64,000 bases of DNA from Arion vulgaris (taxonomy: Eukaryota > Mollusca > Gastropoda > Stylommatophora > Arionidae): NCBI GenBank assembly GCA_020796225.1, contig CM036754.1:39302279-39366278 (forward strand). Direction: 5' to 3'. The notes beneath the pieces are model-generated. The model had not been told where the DNA came from. It searched no databases and saw only the letters and a program-made list of their open reading frames with translations. Position numbers and translations under genes: made by a program. Below are positions 12,171-23,690 of this stretch, one piece after another (the first letter of the stretch is position 1; each line of letters starts with the position of its first letter).

Positions 12171-13379
12171 ATTTTAAAAACTGCATTGATTAAATGTCGA
12201 TGTACTAAAAATTGAGTAGATAGTTAACTTACTTGTGTCCAACACCATTGTTGTGTGTGTCATGAGATTTGTAACAATCATGGTTGTGGTAACAGTGATC
12301 CATGACTTATCCAATCCACAGTTGCAGTTTTATGTTCTGTTTGTTTTCCAGCTGAGTTCGTCAAGCTGAACTCAATGCTAAACTGCACTGTGTCAGGTAT
12401 CGGTGGATGAGTGCAAATCTGAAATATCTTCGCATAATCATACATAGAGACATCTATGTTTTTACATGAATTACTTTTTGTTGTTTGAGAACTGAACGAT
12501 GTGATTCGGATTTGAACACAGAACCTTCAGAATGCAAGGTACATGTCACTATCAGTTATAGTAGCAGTTGATAATGTTAGTGTGATATCAAGTTTTTGTC
12601 AATACTCTCTCAATGTTTTCACACAGGAAATAAAGATTTGTGGAGCAACAATTTGTATTCACTGACTATGTTTTTCTATTTCTCATTCTAGTCATGCAAA
12701 TTGATCATTCTTTTTTTATTTGCTGCTTAAGATTAGTTTTTTTGTTAGAAAAGTTTCCCATGATGTGTGTTCTATGTGATGCCTCCATGAATCAGATTCT
12801 CAAGGGTATCCAGTTTCTCTTTCAAATTCATCTCATAGTGGCACATTAGAACCTTCAAATCTCCAGGATGTGGTGGCATGACTAAAATGTGTTTTAGATG
12901 TCTATAGATTAATTTTTCATGAATAATGGTCAGTTTGGACAAGTTTAATTTTGTACAGATGGTTGTAAAGATGGGTTTGTTTACAGTGTTTAGTGCAAAG
13001 TCTAAAAATTGTGGTTTGTTGAGTTGTCTAACTTTAAAATTAGGTCCTGATGGAAATTTTCCTTCTTTGACGCCATACACATTTGTGTTTTTCTTGTGTC
13101 TTGAATTCCTTTATTGACGTGGTGGAATTGTTCCATTTTGATGCTTACTTTTGTCAGTTTCCTTTTTTCTTGCAATACCACATTGAGCAAGAATCCATTA
13201 AAGGATAGATTTTTAATTATTTATATTTTATGGTACTTGTCACTTTCAGACAATTATATCTGGTTGGTTACATTGGTAGGTTGTTTATACCGCAGGGTCT
13301 GTGCATTGTGGTGAGAAGTCAGGACAGGGTTTCTTGGCTTGCGAGCATGGTAGGATTGTTGCAGAGCAAAGTGAAGCAT
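12171..13379. other. Unassigned stretch
   Basis: No gene recognised. Overlapping open frames on both strands at 12772-13190 encode lysine- and hydrophobic-rich peptides with no family resemblance. No tandem repeat is visible. Confidence 0.3.
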
Positions 13380-13900
13380 ACAAGACAACTACTACCAGTA
13401 TGAGTATGGAGGTTGAAGCCGTTACTACTGCCCTCCATTGACTCTCTGGGACTGTTGTATCTGACTCTCAGTAGTTGATGCTTTGAAAGATCCCGAACGA
13501 CAGGTTTCTGTATGAATGGATGCCATCTATTGAAGTTTCTAAAGTCCAGAGGCTTACATGGATCTACTGTCCTGGGCGAGCAGGTATTTGCTACAATGAG
13601 AGAGCGGACAGGCTTGCATCAACAGCATTGATTGTCGGATAGTTGAAGATGGATAAAGGAGATGTTCTTCTGTCTCTTCAAGGCTGCCTGTTGGATGAAG
13701 ACTCTAAATTAATGTTGAATCTATCCTGCGATTTAAGAAACTTGAAATTATATGTTGTACAAGTAGAACTGGATGCCTTATGGGCAAAGTGAGGAGCAAA
13801 CCACAGGAATCATCAGTATGCATACCATTAAACATTTGTTGGGGGAGACTGAACACCTATGGGTCTGCCCGGAGTGCAATGACGTCAGTTCAGTAACAAA
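13380..13900 (+). mobile_element. RNase H domain and tail of a LINE, decayed
   Basis: The frame gives SMEVEAVTTALH (conserved Glu region), VVSDSQ (the DS box) and [21 protein letters not shown], with the terminal NERAD aspartate present and the usual PGHAG histidine changed to Arg. Stops interrupt it. A decayed tail with CPECNDVSS follows at about 13865. It is the same family as 53600-54175. Confidence 0.8.
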
Positions 13901-14329
13901 TAACCAATTTTCTTAAAGTAAATACACATTTACTTTACATTTACACATTATGCAATCTTCAGCAGTTTCCTTGTTCCACACAAATTAGTAATCATCTTGT
14001 CATCTAATGCACATTATTCAATAGAGGTATCTGCTGGTGACAGTAATCATTTATGTGACACTGTTTGTCAAATATAAGTCTTTTGTGCCACATATCACTG
14101 CAGATTTTGCATTTGTGTGGCAGTCTAATCTTAAATATTGTGTAGAAATCTGCCAAGTTTCCTGACATAACATGTCATTAAATAGGATCATATACTGTTG
14201 AAAATCGCTGCCTGAAAGAAAGAAAAAAAACGGTAGAGTAGCAGTCATGTCGTTTTCAATATGAAATAATTAACAACAAAATAATGTGTGCCAGCTAGCA
14301 ATATAACAATAATATATTTCTTGTTATCT
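13901..14329. other. Unassigned stretch
   Basis: AT-rich DNA without a recognisable gene or repeat. A 65-codon minus frame (14051-14248) has no family resemblance. Confidence 0.3.
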
Positions 14330-14800
14330 TGGTCCTTTGTGTGCATAGATCTTTATTACATTTGTCTTATCATAGCTTATCTTCAGTAAAACTTTGGACT
14401 ATGGAAGATAAGTTGCCTGTTTATCTTTGCATATCTCCGTCATTTTTACTTAACAAGGCAATATATCATCTACAAAATATAAATTTCCCAGTTGTATTTA
14501 TCACCCAATTGATGTCTGCTTAGACCCTGCAATATTTTCCCATCCCACAGTCAATGGCCATTGCGAACAATAGTGGAGATAAAATATAACCTTGGTTGCT
14601 TTCAGTTTCAATCCTAAACCATTCACTTTGTTGTGCAGACTGCACACCATCATGCTACAAGCAGCTTTCTATAACGTTTATTAATTTGATTGGTAGTGGA
14701 CAATAGCTTCTAGCCTTCTCTGAATACTCCAAAGCAAGATTCTGTGCAGACTTTCAATAGCTTTTGTTTAACATGAAACTTGGGATAAATTTATGTTGGC
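14330..14800 (-). mobile_element. Decayed LINE reverse transcriptase fragment
   Basis: The minus strand reads EWFRIET, then GYILSPLLFAMAIDCGMGK (the conserved QGCxLSPLLF region) and, about 100 bases on, FVDDI followed by LLSKNDGDMQR, a degenerate form of the FADD catalytic box. Stops and frame changes are frequent. Confidence 0.7.
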
Positions 14801-16177
14801 TCCAAAATATTAAAAAGGCTTAAGTCCTCTAAGACCTTAATCTCGACCTGAATAGGTCTTCAATATACGTGGTACCCTATGATCAACATCAAGTTGACGT
14901 CACAATGTATCTAATATTGCCGTTCTTATCTTTGTTTGATATTTCAACGTATTTTATTTCAAAGAAAATTCATCTTATGCCAATCATTGAAACACTGAAT
15001 CAATGAGTGACAATATCTCTGACTTTTGCATATACCAAATATTACATATCTTAAATATTTTTTTACCAAGTTTGGCAAACTTATTCCCACAAACAAAACT
15101 TAGAAAATGGAAGCCTAGGGCTAGTGTTCTCTGCGCAATTTCAACATGCAAGCTTTTTCTTACAGTACTATTAATTCATACAGCAAGGAATTATGTAACT
15201 CACTTTTGCTTGTGCCAAGGCGAATGCATTTAAAGTTGCTGCAAAAGTGTTAAAAAATGATTGTTTCCAATGGTCCTTTCAATACTGTAGTTGCTGGCCC
15301 AGGAATAATAGGTCTTCAAGCCGGCAAAATTAGAAGCGTTGGTCGCATGTACTACATGTCAAGGTCATTTCCTGTCTGACGACAAATAGTTATCTACAGT
15401 TTCAGTTCCGAATATATTCATTAAACTCCCGACATGTCCATATGTGCTCCGATCTCCTTCGCAATATCTCCAACAGAATCCAGCAACTGACCGTACCGGT
15501 TCGATTATGATTGATGAGCCTAATCATTGTGCTGCTCTTTTCTTGCTACTCCAATCTTCAATCCCAGCTCCTGCAATCTTGCTTGTACTTCACTTGTAGT
15601 AGTTGTTGACGCGGATTTGTTTATTTATATATCTACAGTAATCGCTTTGTTATTAATTAAGACATTCTACATTTTTTCCGTTTAAAAATAAGTATAAATG
15701 TTGTAACAGAAATGTTTACCGTATTCTAAGCTTACATAAGGAATTAACAGACTCTGCTGATTTCACTTCTAACAAAAGTTTGAAACTGAAAGTGATACTT
15801 CCCGCCAACGTGAACACCGACATTTTCTGCACGCTCGCCGAAAGAGCGTTAAACGTCATCCGATTCTGCTAATGCGTAATAATGCGTAATAGTAGATTGC
15901 CATATTGGCTTTTTTTTAAAGCTACATTTTCTCAATCTGGCTTTTTTCAACTCCTCTTCAGAGAATTAACTTGGCTTTTTTTTAATCTTTTCGAGCTTTT
16001 AAAAATTTTCTTTTACATTAGTTCTCATAAAATAGTTTGTATAACTTTGCCACCCTAACAGTCCTTCGGAATTTCTCTCTCGTAGGTCAGAAGTTCCACC
16101 ACTCACTCTGCGGTTATGCTTTCACTATAGTGTGTGAAATGCATGCTACTTCACAAGACGCACGTACACACGCATGC
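14801..16177. other. Unassigned stretch
   Basis: No gene recognised. A block at 15435-15500 faintly resembles SINE family G (TGTGCTCCGATCTCCTTC). From 15900 to 16000 the motif GGCTTTTTTT recurs four times. Confidence 0.3.
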
Positions 16178-16305
16178 TCACAGAGAGAGAGAGAGTGCTA
16201 GTGAGTGAGTGCAAGAGAGAAAATGAGTGAGAGAGTGAGTGTGAGAGGGGAAGAGTGAGCGTAGAGAAGAGAAATGGAGAGAAAAAGAGAGAACGTGAGA
16301 GATCA
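16178..16305. repeat. GA/GT-rich low-complexity tract
   Basis: A purine-biased mix of GAGAGA, GTGAGTGA and AGAGAGAGAG elements without a fixed period. It abuts the 3' end of the RTE tail at 16308. Confidence 0.8.
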
Positions 16306-16438
16306 TTTCTTCAGATGCCGGCTGGCGTAGGCGATCATGGATCTCCACAAATCTCTGGCTAGTTATTATCTCAGATATTGACGCTTTTCCGTGACATAAA
16401 GACAGACCATACAAAATGTTCTTTTCTTTCTTCATCTA

Positions 16439-16965
16439 GTGAAACACGTACAAACAAAGTACTATAGTTTTACAAAACAAAGAAACAGTGACGATAAACA
16501 GAAACGTTTCGACCAACAAGGCCTTTATCAAGCAAACGAACAAACAGGAGTGACAAATTAAAATGAAACACAAATGGACGACCAAATACAAACGTATCTA
16601 AGGAAAAGCTGGAATAAAAACGAATAACGAAATAAATGTAACACAAAAACACACATAAAAACTAGAAATAGAACGGAAAAGAAACAATGAAACATCTAGT
16701 AAATATATAACTTGAATATATGCAACATATACCCATATAGAGTACAAAGCATAGGAAGAGAAAGTACTAAGAAGCATAAGAATGTAATACGTTGAGCCGC
16801 GTGGTCGCAAGGTACCATACAAAGAAATCAACCGATTCTCCAGAGCAAATCGACTACGATCATCAGAGGAACATGATCGGATGGCTGTGACCTGGACATC
16901 GCAAGCTCCTGAATGACCAGTATCATTGAAATGGGTAGCTACAGGGTTCACAGAGCATTGGCGTA
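16439..16965 (-). mobile_element. Penelope-like element fragment (GIY-YIG C-terminus)
   Basis: The minus strand encodes NPVATHFNDTGHSGACDVQV, then RFALENRLISLYGTLRPRG, the end of a GIY-YIG endonuclease domain as in Penelope-like elements (the HFNxxGHS and E..LI...GTLxPxG pattern). It is flanked by a perfect 12-bp duplication TTTCTTCATCTA at 16427-16438 and 16966-16977, so this piece is an independent, 5'-truncated insertion into the RTE tail. Its 3' part (16450-16560) carries a hammerhead-like motif. Confidence 0.8.
16490..16533 (-). ncRNA. Degenerate hammerhead ribozyme-like motif
   Basis: The minus strand reads CTTGATAA, then AGGCC-TTGTT-GGTC (stem II with a five-base loop), GAAAC, a short stem ACG..CGT and GTC at the expected cleavage point. 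Core positions differ from CUGAUGA (C to U, G to A, one extra A), so it is probably inactive. Penelope-like elements are known to carry hammerheads with a short stem III, which supports the assignment. Confidence 0.5.
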
Positions 16966-17339
16966 TTTCTTCATCTATCTCGTTTCTCCTCGGTTTTACC
17001 GGTTGTTACAATGTGTTATAAACCTCCCTTTCTCATCACATGTCCGAAAAATGATGACTCCTCTTTCTTATATTGATGATAAGCTTTCTCTGTGTCTTGG
17101 GCTCATTCAACACCTCCACATTAGTCATTTTAGCAGTCCATGGGGTGCTCATCATTCTTCTATAAAACCACATCTCTGTGGCTTTCAGAAATTTTTCGAT
17201 CTGTTTCTTTATTGCCCATGACTCGCATCTGTATGTCAGTATTGGTTCTATGTAGCACTGTATAACTCGCATTCTAATCTCAACTGACAATAACGTGCTG
17301 CATATAATGCTTCTCATTTTCTGGAACACTGCTTTCGCC

Positions 17340-18940
17340 TGTGTTATTCTGCTCTTCTATTCTACTCAAGTTTGACAAAGAGGCAAGAAACAGCTCCCTA
17401 CCAATTAACGAAGAAATGATAAGTGTAGCTGAGGTCAAGGAGGCAATCCATTCCTTGATAAACAATAAGGCAGCGGTGATGACAACATTACTGCAGAAAT
17501 GCTCAAAGCGGCTGATGATACAACTATTAGCCAGGTGCAAGAACTATTTAATTAAGTATGGGAAGAAGAAACTGTCCCAGATCAATGGAAGACGGGAATA
17601 AATGTTAAGATCCCCAAAAAAGGTGATCTCAAAGATTGCAACAACTGGCGAGGGATCACCCTATTATCAGTAATGACCAAGACTTTCTGCAAAATCATTC
17701 TTAATAGAATCAAAGGAGCAGTGGACACAACCCTGAGAGAAGAACAAGCTGGTTTTAGACCTGGGAGAAGCTGCTTAGACCAAATAATTACCCTACGACT
17801 AATTTTGGAGGAACATATTGAGAAGCAACAACCACTTAAACTAAATTTCATCGATTTTAAAAAGGCCTTTGATAGTCTACACAGAATCTCTCTGTGGAAT
17901 ATTCTGAGATGCTATGGAATACCGGACAAAATAATAAACATTATAAAGAGCCTCTATGATGGTTCACGGTGTGCAGTTCGCACTGATGGTGGACACAGCG
18001 ACTGGTTTATGGTTGAAACCGGAGTAAAGCAAGGCTGTATTCTATCTCCGCTATTGTTTGAGTGGCCATTGACTGGGTGATGCGAAAATGTTGCAGGGCG
18101 AAACTGGCATCGATTGGGTAGAAAATAGTCAACTAGAAGATTTGGATTTTGCAGATGATATTGCCTTGTTAAGTAGAAACAACCAAGATATGAAAAGAAA
18201 AACAGACAACTTGTCATCTATAGCATCAAAAGTTGGACTGCAGATAAGCTATAAAAAACAAATATAATGAAGACACCTATGGCAAGTAATGCAGATATCA
18301 CACTGAAATCTAAAATGATAAAAATAACAGAGCAGTTCACCTATTTGGGTAGCAATTTTGATTGCACAGGAAATGTTAAAAATAAATTATGATACGAATT
18401 GGCAAAGCAACATCAGCTTTTAAAAGTCTAAATAAAATATGGAACTGCAAGTTATATAGTATTAAAACTAAATTACGAATTTTCAATTCAAATGTTGTAT
18501 CAATCCTAACATATGCCAGCGAGAGTTGGAAAATGACTAAAGATTTAGAAAGCAAGTTGAATGCATTTGAAAATAGATGTCTGTGAAAAATAATGAATAT
18601 AAAATGGAACGAATTCAGGAGAAGTGATGAAATCAGAGACATGTCTGGTGACAACTGTTATAAGAAAGAGAAGATGGAGATATGTTGGGCACACCTTGAG
18701 GAGAAATGATCAAATAATATCAAAGCAGGCATTGAAGTGGGATGCAAAGGGTTCAAGAAAGAGAGGTCGACCTAAGGAGACCATGAAGCGAACTTTGCTG
18801 AGAGAGGCAGGAAATATCGGTCTCAGTTCCATGGAGGAGATTGAGCGAGTTGCCCAGGATAGAGCGGTATGGAGAAATTACTTGCAGGCCCTATGTAACG
18901 TATAACGGTACGAGAGAAATTATTATTATTATTATTCTGC
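17340..18940 (+). mobile_element. 5'-truncated LINE with reverse transcriptase, frameshifted
   Basis: Ordered RT motifs: [93 protein letters not shown] (catalytic FADD intact, near 18150), FTYLGSNFD, RIFNSNVVSILTYASESW. The tail is RKRRWRYVGHTLRRNDQ and GSRKRGRPKETMKR. It ends in an (ATT)n run at about 18920. Frameshifts near 17480, 18060, 18270, 18390 and 18640 inactivate it. Two tails of the same family lie at 36148-36485 and 58570-58760. Confidence 0.9.
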
Positions 18941-19300
18941 TCTTTATTTTTGATCTGCATCTCCCATCTGATGTTACCAGGACTCCGAGCATTTTTTCGG
19001 AGTCTGATTTTTTATATGATCATAATTTCTGTCTTCTTAATATTTAAACTGAGTCCTTTGTTGTTATTTTCTGTCACAACCTTATCAACTAGTTTCCGGA
19101 CCTCTATTTCATATCGTGCTATTAAGACAATATTATCAGCGTATCTCAAGTTATTTATGGTATGTCCTCCTACAGCTATTCTATCAATATCCTTTATAGA
19201 CCTAAAAATGTTTTCACAATACAGTGAGAACATGTCTGGTGATAATATGCATCCTTGTCTAACACCCTTTTTTGATTTTCTGGAAAGTTCATATGTGTAT
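18941..19300 (-). mobile_element. RTE-like RT palm fragment with altered catalytic box
   Basis: The minus strand reads MFSLYCENIFRSIKDI, then [16 protein letters not shown] and LSLNIKKTEIMII. The catalytic YADD is YADN. It resembles the RT of the RTE copy at 42881-46284 ([15 protein letters not shown]). Upstream coding sequence stops where the 36-bp tandem array begins. Confidence 0.8.
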
Positions 19301-19323
19301 GTCTACTCTTATATCTGCTGTTT

Positions 19324-19875
19324 GCTGTCAATATATGTTCTCAATGATTCTTTGATTTTGCTGTCGATATATGTTCTCAATGATTCTTTGATTTTGCTGT
19401 CAATATATGTTCTCAATGATTCTTTGATTTTGCTGTCGATATATGTTCTCAATGATTCTTTGATTTTGCTGTCAATATATGTTCTCAATGATTCTTTGAT
19501 TTTGCTGTCAATATATGTTCTCAATGATTCTTTGATTTTGCTGTCAATATATGTTCTCAATGATTCTTTGATTTTGTTGCCAATATATGTTCTCAATGAT
19601 TCTTTGATTTTGCTGCCAATATATGTTCTGAATGATTCTTTGATTTTGCTGTCAATATATGTTCTCAATGATTCTTTGATTTTGCTGCCAATATATGTTC
19701 TCAATGATTCTTGGATTTTGCTGCCAATATATGTTCTGAATGATTCTTTGATTTTGCTGTCAATATATGTTCTCAATGATTCTTTGATTTTGCTGTCAAT
19801 ATATGTTCTCAATGATTCTTTGATTTTGCTGCCAATATATGTTCTCAATGATTCTTTGATTTTGCTGTCGATATT
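19324..19875. repeat. 36-bp minisatellite, about 15 copies
   Basis: Consensus CAATATATGTTCTCAATGAT plus TCTTTGATTTTGCTGT, with few substitutions between copies. The period is a multiple of three, so both strands stay open through the array (the minus frame repeats SKIKESLRTYID). I regard these frames as by-products, not genes. It abuts the truncated RTE RT fragment. Confidence 0.95.
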
Positions 19876-19925
19876 GAAACTAGTTGTACATATTTTAATT
19901 TGTAAATATATATCTACAAAATATG

Positions 19926-20010
19926 TAGCCATGTTTGAGGGGTCTCTGTACAGGTTAGCTGCTCGTCTCTCGTGTCAAAAGTTACCAGATTCGTTCCCTT
20001 GTGGAGTCAT
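19926..20010 (+). repeat. SINE family G, head only
   Basis: It matches the tRNA-like head at 55798-55885: GGGGTCTCTGT, then GCTCGTCTCTCGTGTCAAA, ACCAGATTCGTTCCCTTGTG (a degenerate B box), then ATCTGGATATTTTT. Confidence 0.7.
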
Positions 20011-20309
20011 CTGGATATTTTTAATTCCGTCTGTCCATGCGGTTCTGTGGTCGAAATATGATATGCGTGGAGAAAATGAACGAAAACACAGTAACAGTTC
20101 TCTGTCCAATACCATTACACGGAGACAGACAATAAAATCTGGAATGCACCAAGCTGGCTTGCTCAAGAAAGATCTGGTTGGAGAACATTTATTGATGCCT
20201 TATGCTTCAAGGGGAGCTTAGATCAAATGTGTTCATAACAAAATATTGTTTCACAAAGAAAGATAATCGCCAAAAATGTTTTTTATTTTGTAGTTAAAAC
20301 TCGTCCATG

Positions 20310-20560
20310 TGGTGTCGGAGCCCGAAAGTGATGCAAAGAATAGTACCACTGCAACCTACAAGGCATGCCGTAAGAAGCGACTGATGTAGGACCTAGGAAA
20401 GCTACCCTAGTAAATAAAAGCATCACAGAAATCTGATGTGCTGGCCTACTTGTAGACGCATAACTTGCACAATATACAATCGCTTTTATGCTCAGATCAC
20501 ATACAAATCACACAGAGTGGTTAACAAGTGGTCGATATGGAACGTTCGAAGGAGATAAAA
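20310..20560 (+). repeat. Dispersed family C
   Basis: About 250 bp: TGTGGTGTCGGAGCCCGAA, ACCTACAAGGCATGCCGTAA, then a body with GTGCTGGCCTACTTGTAG and the end block CACACAGAGTGGTTAACAAG. Other copies are at 23965-24085 (end only), 41255-41490 (minus), 59345-59572 (minus) and 63725-63990. No open frame. The head resembles the LINE leader at 11640-11775. Confidence 0.8.
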
Positions 20561-20613
20561 TAAACAAAATAAGATATCAACTTGACAATCATTTTTTATT
20601 ACATTGATATTTC

Positions 20614-21588
20614 GTCTTATTTCTCAATATAATCTACACAGACAGTAGCAATCTTGTCTTATTTCTCAATATAATCTACACAGACAGTAGCAATCTTGTC
20701 TTATTTCTCAATATAATCTACACAGACAGTAGCAATATTGTCTTATTTCTCAATATAATCTACACAGACAGTAGCAATCTTGTCTTATTTCTCAATATAA
20801 TCTACACAGACAGTAGCAATCTTGTCTTATTTCTCAATATAATCTACACAGACATTAGCAATATTGTCTTATTTCTCAATATAATCTACACAGACAGTAC
20901 CAGTCTTGTCTTATTTCTCAATATAATCTACACAGACAGACAGGTAAGAATCTTGTCTTATTTCTCAATATAATCTACACAGACAGTAGCAATCTTGTCT
21001 TATTTCTCAATATAATCTACACAGACAGTAAAATCTTGTCTTATTTCTCAGTATAATCTACACAGACAGGTAAGAATCTTGTCTTATTTCTCAATATAAT
21101 CTACACAGACAGTAGCAATCTTGTCTTATTTCTCAATATAATCTACACAGACAGTAGCAATCTTGTCCTATTTCTCAATATAATCTACACAGACAGTAGC
21201 AATCTTGTCTTATTTCTCAATATAATCTACACAGACAGACAGGTAAGAATCTTGTCTTATTTCACAATATAATCTACACAGACAGACAGGTTAGAATCTT
21301 GTCTTATTTCTCAATATAATCTACACAGACAGACAGGTTAGAATCTTGTCTTATTTCACAATATAATCTACACAGACAGACAGGTTAGAATCTTGTCTTA
21401 TTTCTCAATATAATCTACACAGACAGACAGGTTAGAATCTTGTCTTATTTCTCAATATAATCTACACAGACAGACAGGTTAGAATCTTGTCTTATTTCTC
21501 AATATAATCTACACAGACAGACAGGTAAAGAATCGTGTCTTATTTCTCAATATAATCTACACAGACAGACAGGTTAGAATCTTGTCAA
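20614..21588. repeat. 42- to 47-bp minisatellite, about 22 copies
   Basis: Core GTCTTATTTCTCAATATAAT plus CTACACAGACAG is near-invariant. The variable part is TAGCAATCTT in the left half and ACAGGTTAGAATCTT in the right half, so the array has two sub-blocks with different unit lengths. Confidence 0.95.
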
Positions 21589-21714
21589 GAATGTATTTTT
21601 CTTCATTGAAATGTTGACGTAAGAGAATTTAACAACATGGTTGTGTGTGTGTGTATACTGTTGTACAATATCAACATTTCTCATATTAAACATTTCATAA
21701 TCAAGTTTATTTCC

Positions 21715-21865
21715 AGGCAGTTACCTCTGAAATAGGAGAAAAGCTTGCCTGAATCGCAAGGGATAGTACTGATAAGGAAAGCAAGCTTTTACACACAAAT
21801 CAGTAAATCAGTCGGGAGCGTCATATTAGGTGCCACATCGTGTCTGAATTCATGGCAGGTGATAC
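21715..21865 (-). repeat. Dispersed repeat family A
   Basis: Diverged copy: AAGCTTGCCTGAATCGCAAG, ACACACAAATCAGTAAATCA, then GAATTCATGGCAGGTG, all in the order seen at 32115-32250. Confidence 0.7.
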
Positions 21866-22064
21866 ATCCCCTCCTCCCACATAATACAAATTTTAGGAAG
21901 TTTGCTTGTTCATCTCCACCCACCCCCAAAAAAATCCGCTTCATTTTCCTGTGAAATACACTTCTCATTCACGGACACCATGTTTTATTATGATACTTAG
22001 CTTCTCAGTCGTGAAGTCATTTCGAGACACATGTGCAATTTTTTTTAGAGATCCTTAGAATTGT

Positions 22065-22215
22065 TGTCGGAGCTACAGAGGTTGTTATGTTATGCGATCG
22101 ACATCATGGCACATTGGGCATTCCCATTCGTGCTCTGTTCTCCGCTGCATCAGCCATTCCAAAGTCCGTGGGATCACCATGCCCATGAGAAGTTGATTAG
22201 TTCGTGCTTTGTGCA
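22065..22215 (-). mobile_element. RNase H-LINE C-terminal tail
   Basis: The minus strand reads LHKARTNQLLMGMVIPRTLE, then RRTEHEWECPMCHDVDRIT and a stop, the same zinc-knuckle tail as at 1-135. Upstream the sequence passes into the 67-bp array. Confidence 0.7.
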
Positions 22216-22695
22216 ATGCTCTCGGCAGATGGCATGTCATCTCTGCCAACAGGCAACAGGGAAAGAGCCATATGGGGAAACCTGGTGTAATGCTGTAGGC
22301 AGATGGCTCGTCATCTCTACCAACAGGGAACGAGCCATATGGGGAAACCTGGTGTAATGCTGTAGGCAGATGGCACAACATCTCTACCAACAGGGAACGA
22401 GCCATATGGGGAAACCTGGTGTAATGCTGTAGGCAGATGGCACAACATCTCTGCCAACAGGGAAGGAGCCATATGGGGAAACCTGGTGTAATGCTGTAGG
22501 TAGATGGCTCTGCATCTCTGCCAACAGGGAAGGAGCCATATGGGAAAACCTGGTGTAATGCTGTAAGCAGATGGCTTGTCATCTATGCCAACAGGGAAGG
22601 AGCCATATGGGAAAACCTGGTGTAATGCTGTAAGCAGATGCCTCGTCATCTCTGCCAACAGGGAAGGAGCCATATGTGGAAACCTGGTGCAGTGA
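22200..22695. repeat. 67-bp minisatellite, 7 copies
   Basis: GAGCCATATGGG recurs exactly every 67 bases (22267, 22334, 22401, 22468, 22535, 22602, 22669). Each unit holds TCTGCCAACAGGGAA, GGAAACCTGGTGTAATGCTG and GCAGATGGC. The unit merges with the LINE tail at 22215, and a single related unit occurs at 63540-63620. The array probably grew from LINE-flanking sequence. Confidence 0.95.
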
Positions 22696-22839
22696 AGTCA
22701 ATCCTTTGCATTTGGACCCTCTTTGAACTTTGCATCTGCTACCAAAACTAATCAAGATTTAACAACTACCAATTACCATGTTTATCTATTCCATATCACT
22801 TTGTGGCATAATGACTGATTTCCTATCATAGAATTTGAG

Positions 22840-23090
22840 AGCTGCAGTATCGTAGTTGTTAGTGAGCTCTCTTCTTAGTCTAGTGGTCCAGGTTCAATTC
22901 TACAGTGGCCGTAGAATGTTTTCCAACAGTAACGGTTCTCAAGTCGACCCAGAAAAAACACTGGAAAGTAAAGGTGGCCGAAGTGATGTTGATCACATCA
23001 CACATTGTGTGCAGATGGTCAATCAAAAATACGGGCATAACACCGTATTACCAAATTTACCTTGAAGTATGACAATGTGTTCCCACCCTT
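22840..23090 (+). repeat. SINE family B copy
   Basis: GTAGTTGTTAGTGAGCTCTC (A-box side), GGTTCAATTCTACAGTGG (B box), GGTTCTCAAGTCGACCCAG, GTGATGTTGATCACATCACA, then ATACGGGCATAACACCGTAT. It is collinear with the full copy at 50535-50825. This copy lacks the block around GGTACCAG. Confidence 0.8.
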
Positions 23091-23349
23091 TTTTTCTCTT
23101 AGAATTTAGCTTGCAGAATCACCTTGAGATAATGTACTAATTAATAGCACATGATGGTTGACTTCTCAAAATCATCTTGTATACTTACTTATACTTCTCT
23201 GCTCCTCATGGAGCATATGTCCTCAACAGTTGTTATCCATTTTTCATGGCATCTGGCTGTTTTTTTATTGCTTTCCTGGATAGTCTAGCATGCTTCAGTT
23301 TCTCAAGAAGACTCTTATCTCCAAGTCTGTTTGGGATTTCCACTTTTTC

Positions 23350-23690
23350 ATCTTGTATCATCATCAAGTAGCTTGTCCCTTCCGGAACTTGGCTCCCATG
23401 ACAGCAGTCTTGAAAAACTCACTGTTCTGTGCAAGTTGACCGGCGTCAGCAGCAGTCATTCTCAAGATCGTCAATGACATCTTGCACCCATTGTCTTCTA
23501 GGTCTTTCTCTCATTCTTCTTCCAGGCACCATTCCGTCAAAAATTATCTTCTAAGCACTCATGTCGTTGATGTGTCAGAAATATTTAATTTTCATTGATT
23601 TGAGATTTTTTAATAGCCAACTTTCTTTAATATCAAGCTGTTGTAGAACATCTTGTATAGCCGATAAGAATTTAACTCCCAGGGACTTTT
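23350..23690 (-). mobile_element. RTE-like LINE 3' end
   Basis: The minus strand starts from a TCATCATCAAGTAGCTTGTC terminus and encodes the tail RRMRERPRRQWVQDV, then a TAADAGQLAQN-like run, closely similar to 49489-49680. It is truncated upstream near 23690. Confidence 0.75.

Larger units (their letters stand above)
16308..17330 (-). mobile_element. RTE-type LINE tail split by a nested insertion
   Basis: Right part (16966-17330): RVIQCYIEPILTYRCESW, MMSTPWTAKMTNVEVLNEP and HHFSDM, the RTE thumb and WTxKxTN tail. Left part (16308-16438): ILYGLSLCHGKAS, then ASISEIITSQRFVEIHD, the far C-terminus, matching 28341-28519 (ILDGLTSRQGRASASELIAN). The two parts join if the intervening 527 bp and one copy of a 12-bp duplication are removed. 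No RT catalytic box is present. Confidence 0.85.

Noticed and set aside
18950..20221. 423-codon plus-strand open frame
   Set aside because: It runs through antisense LINE sequence, the 36-bp array and a SINE head, so it is a chance frame created by the array.
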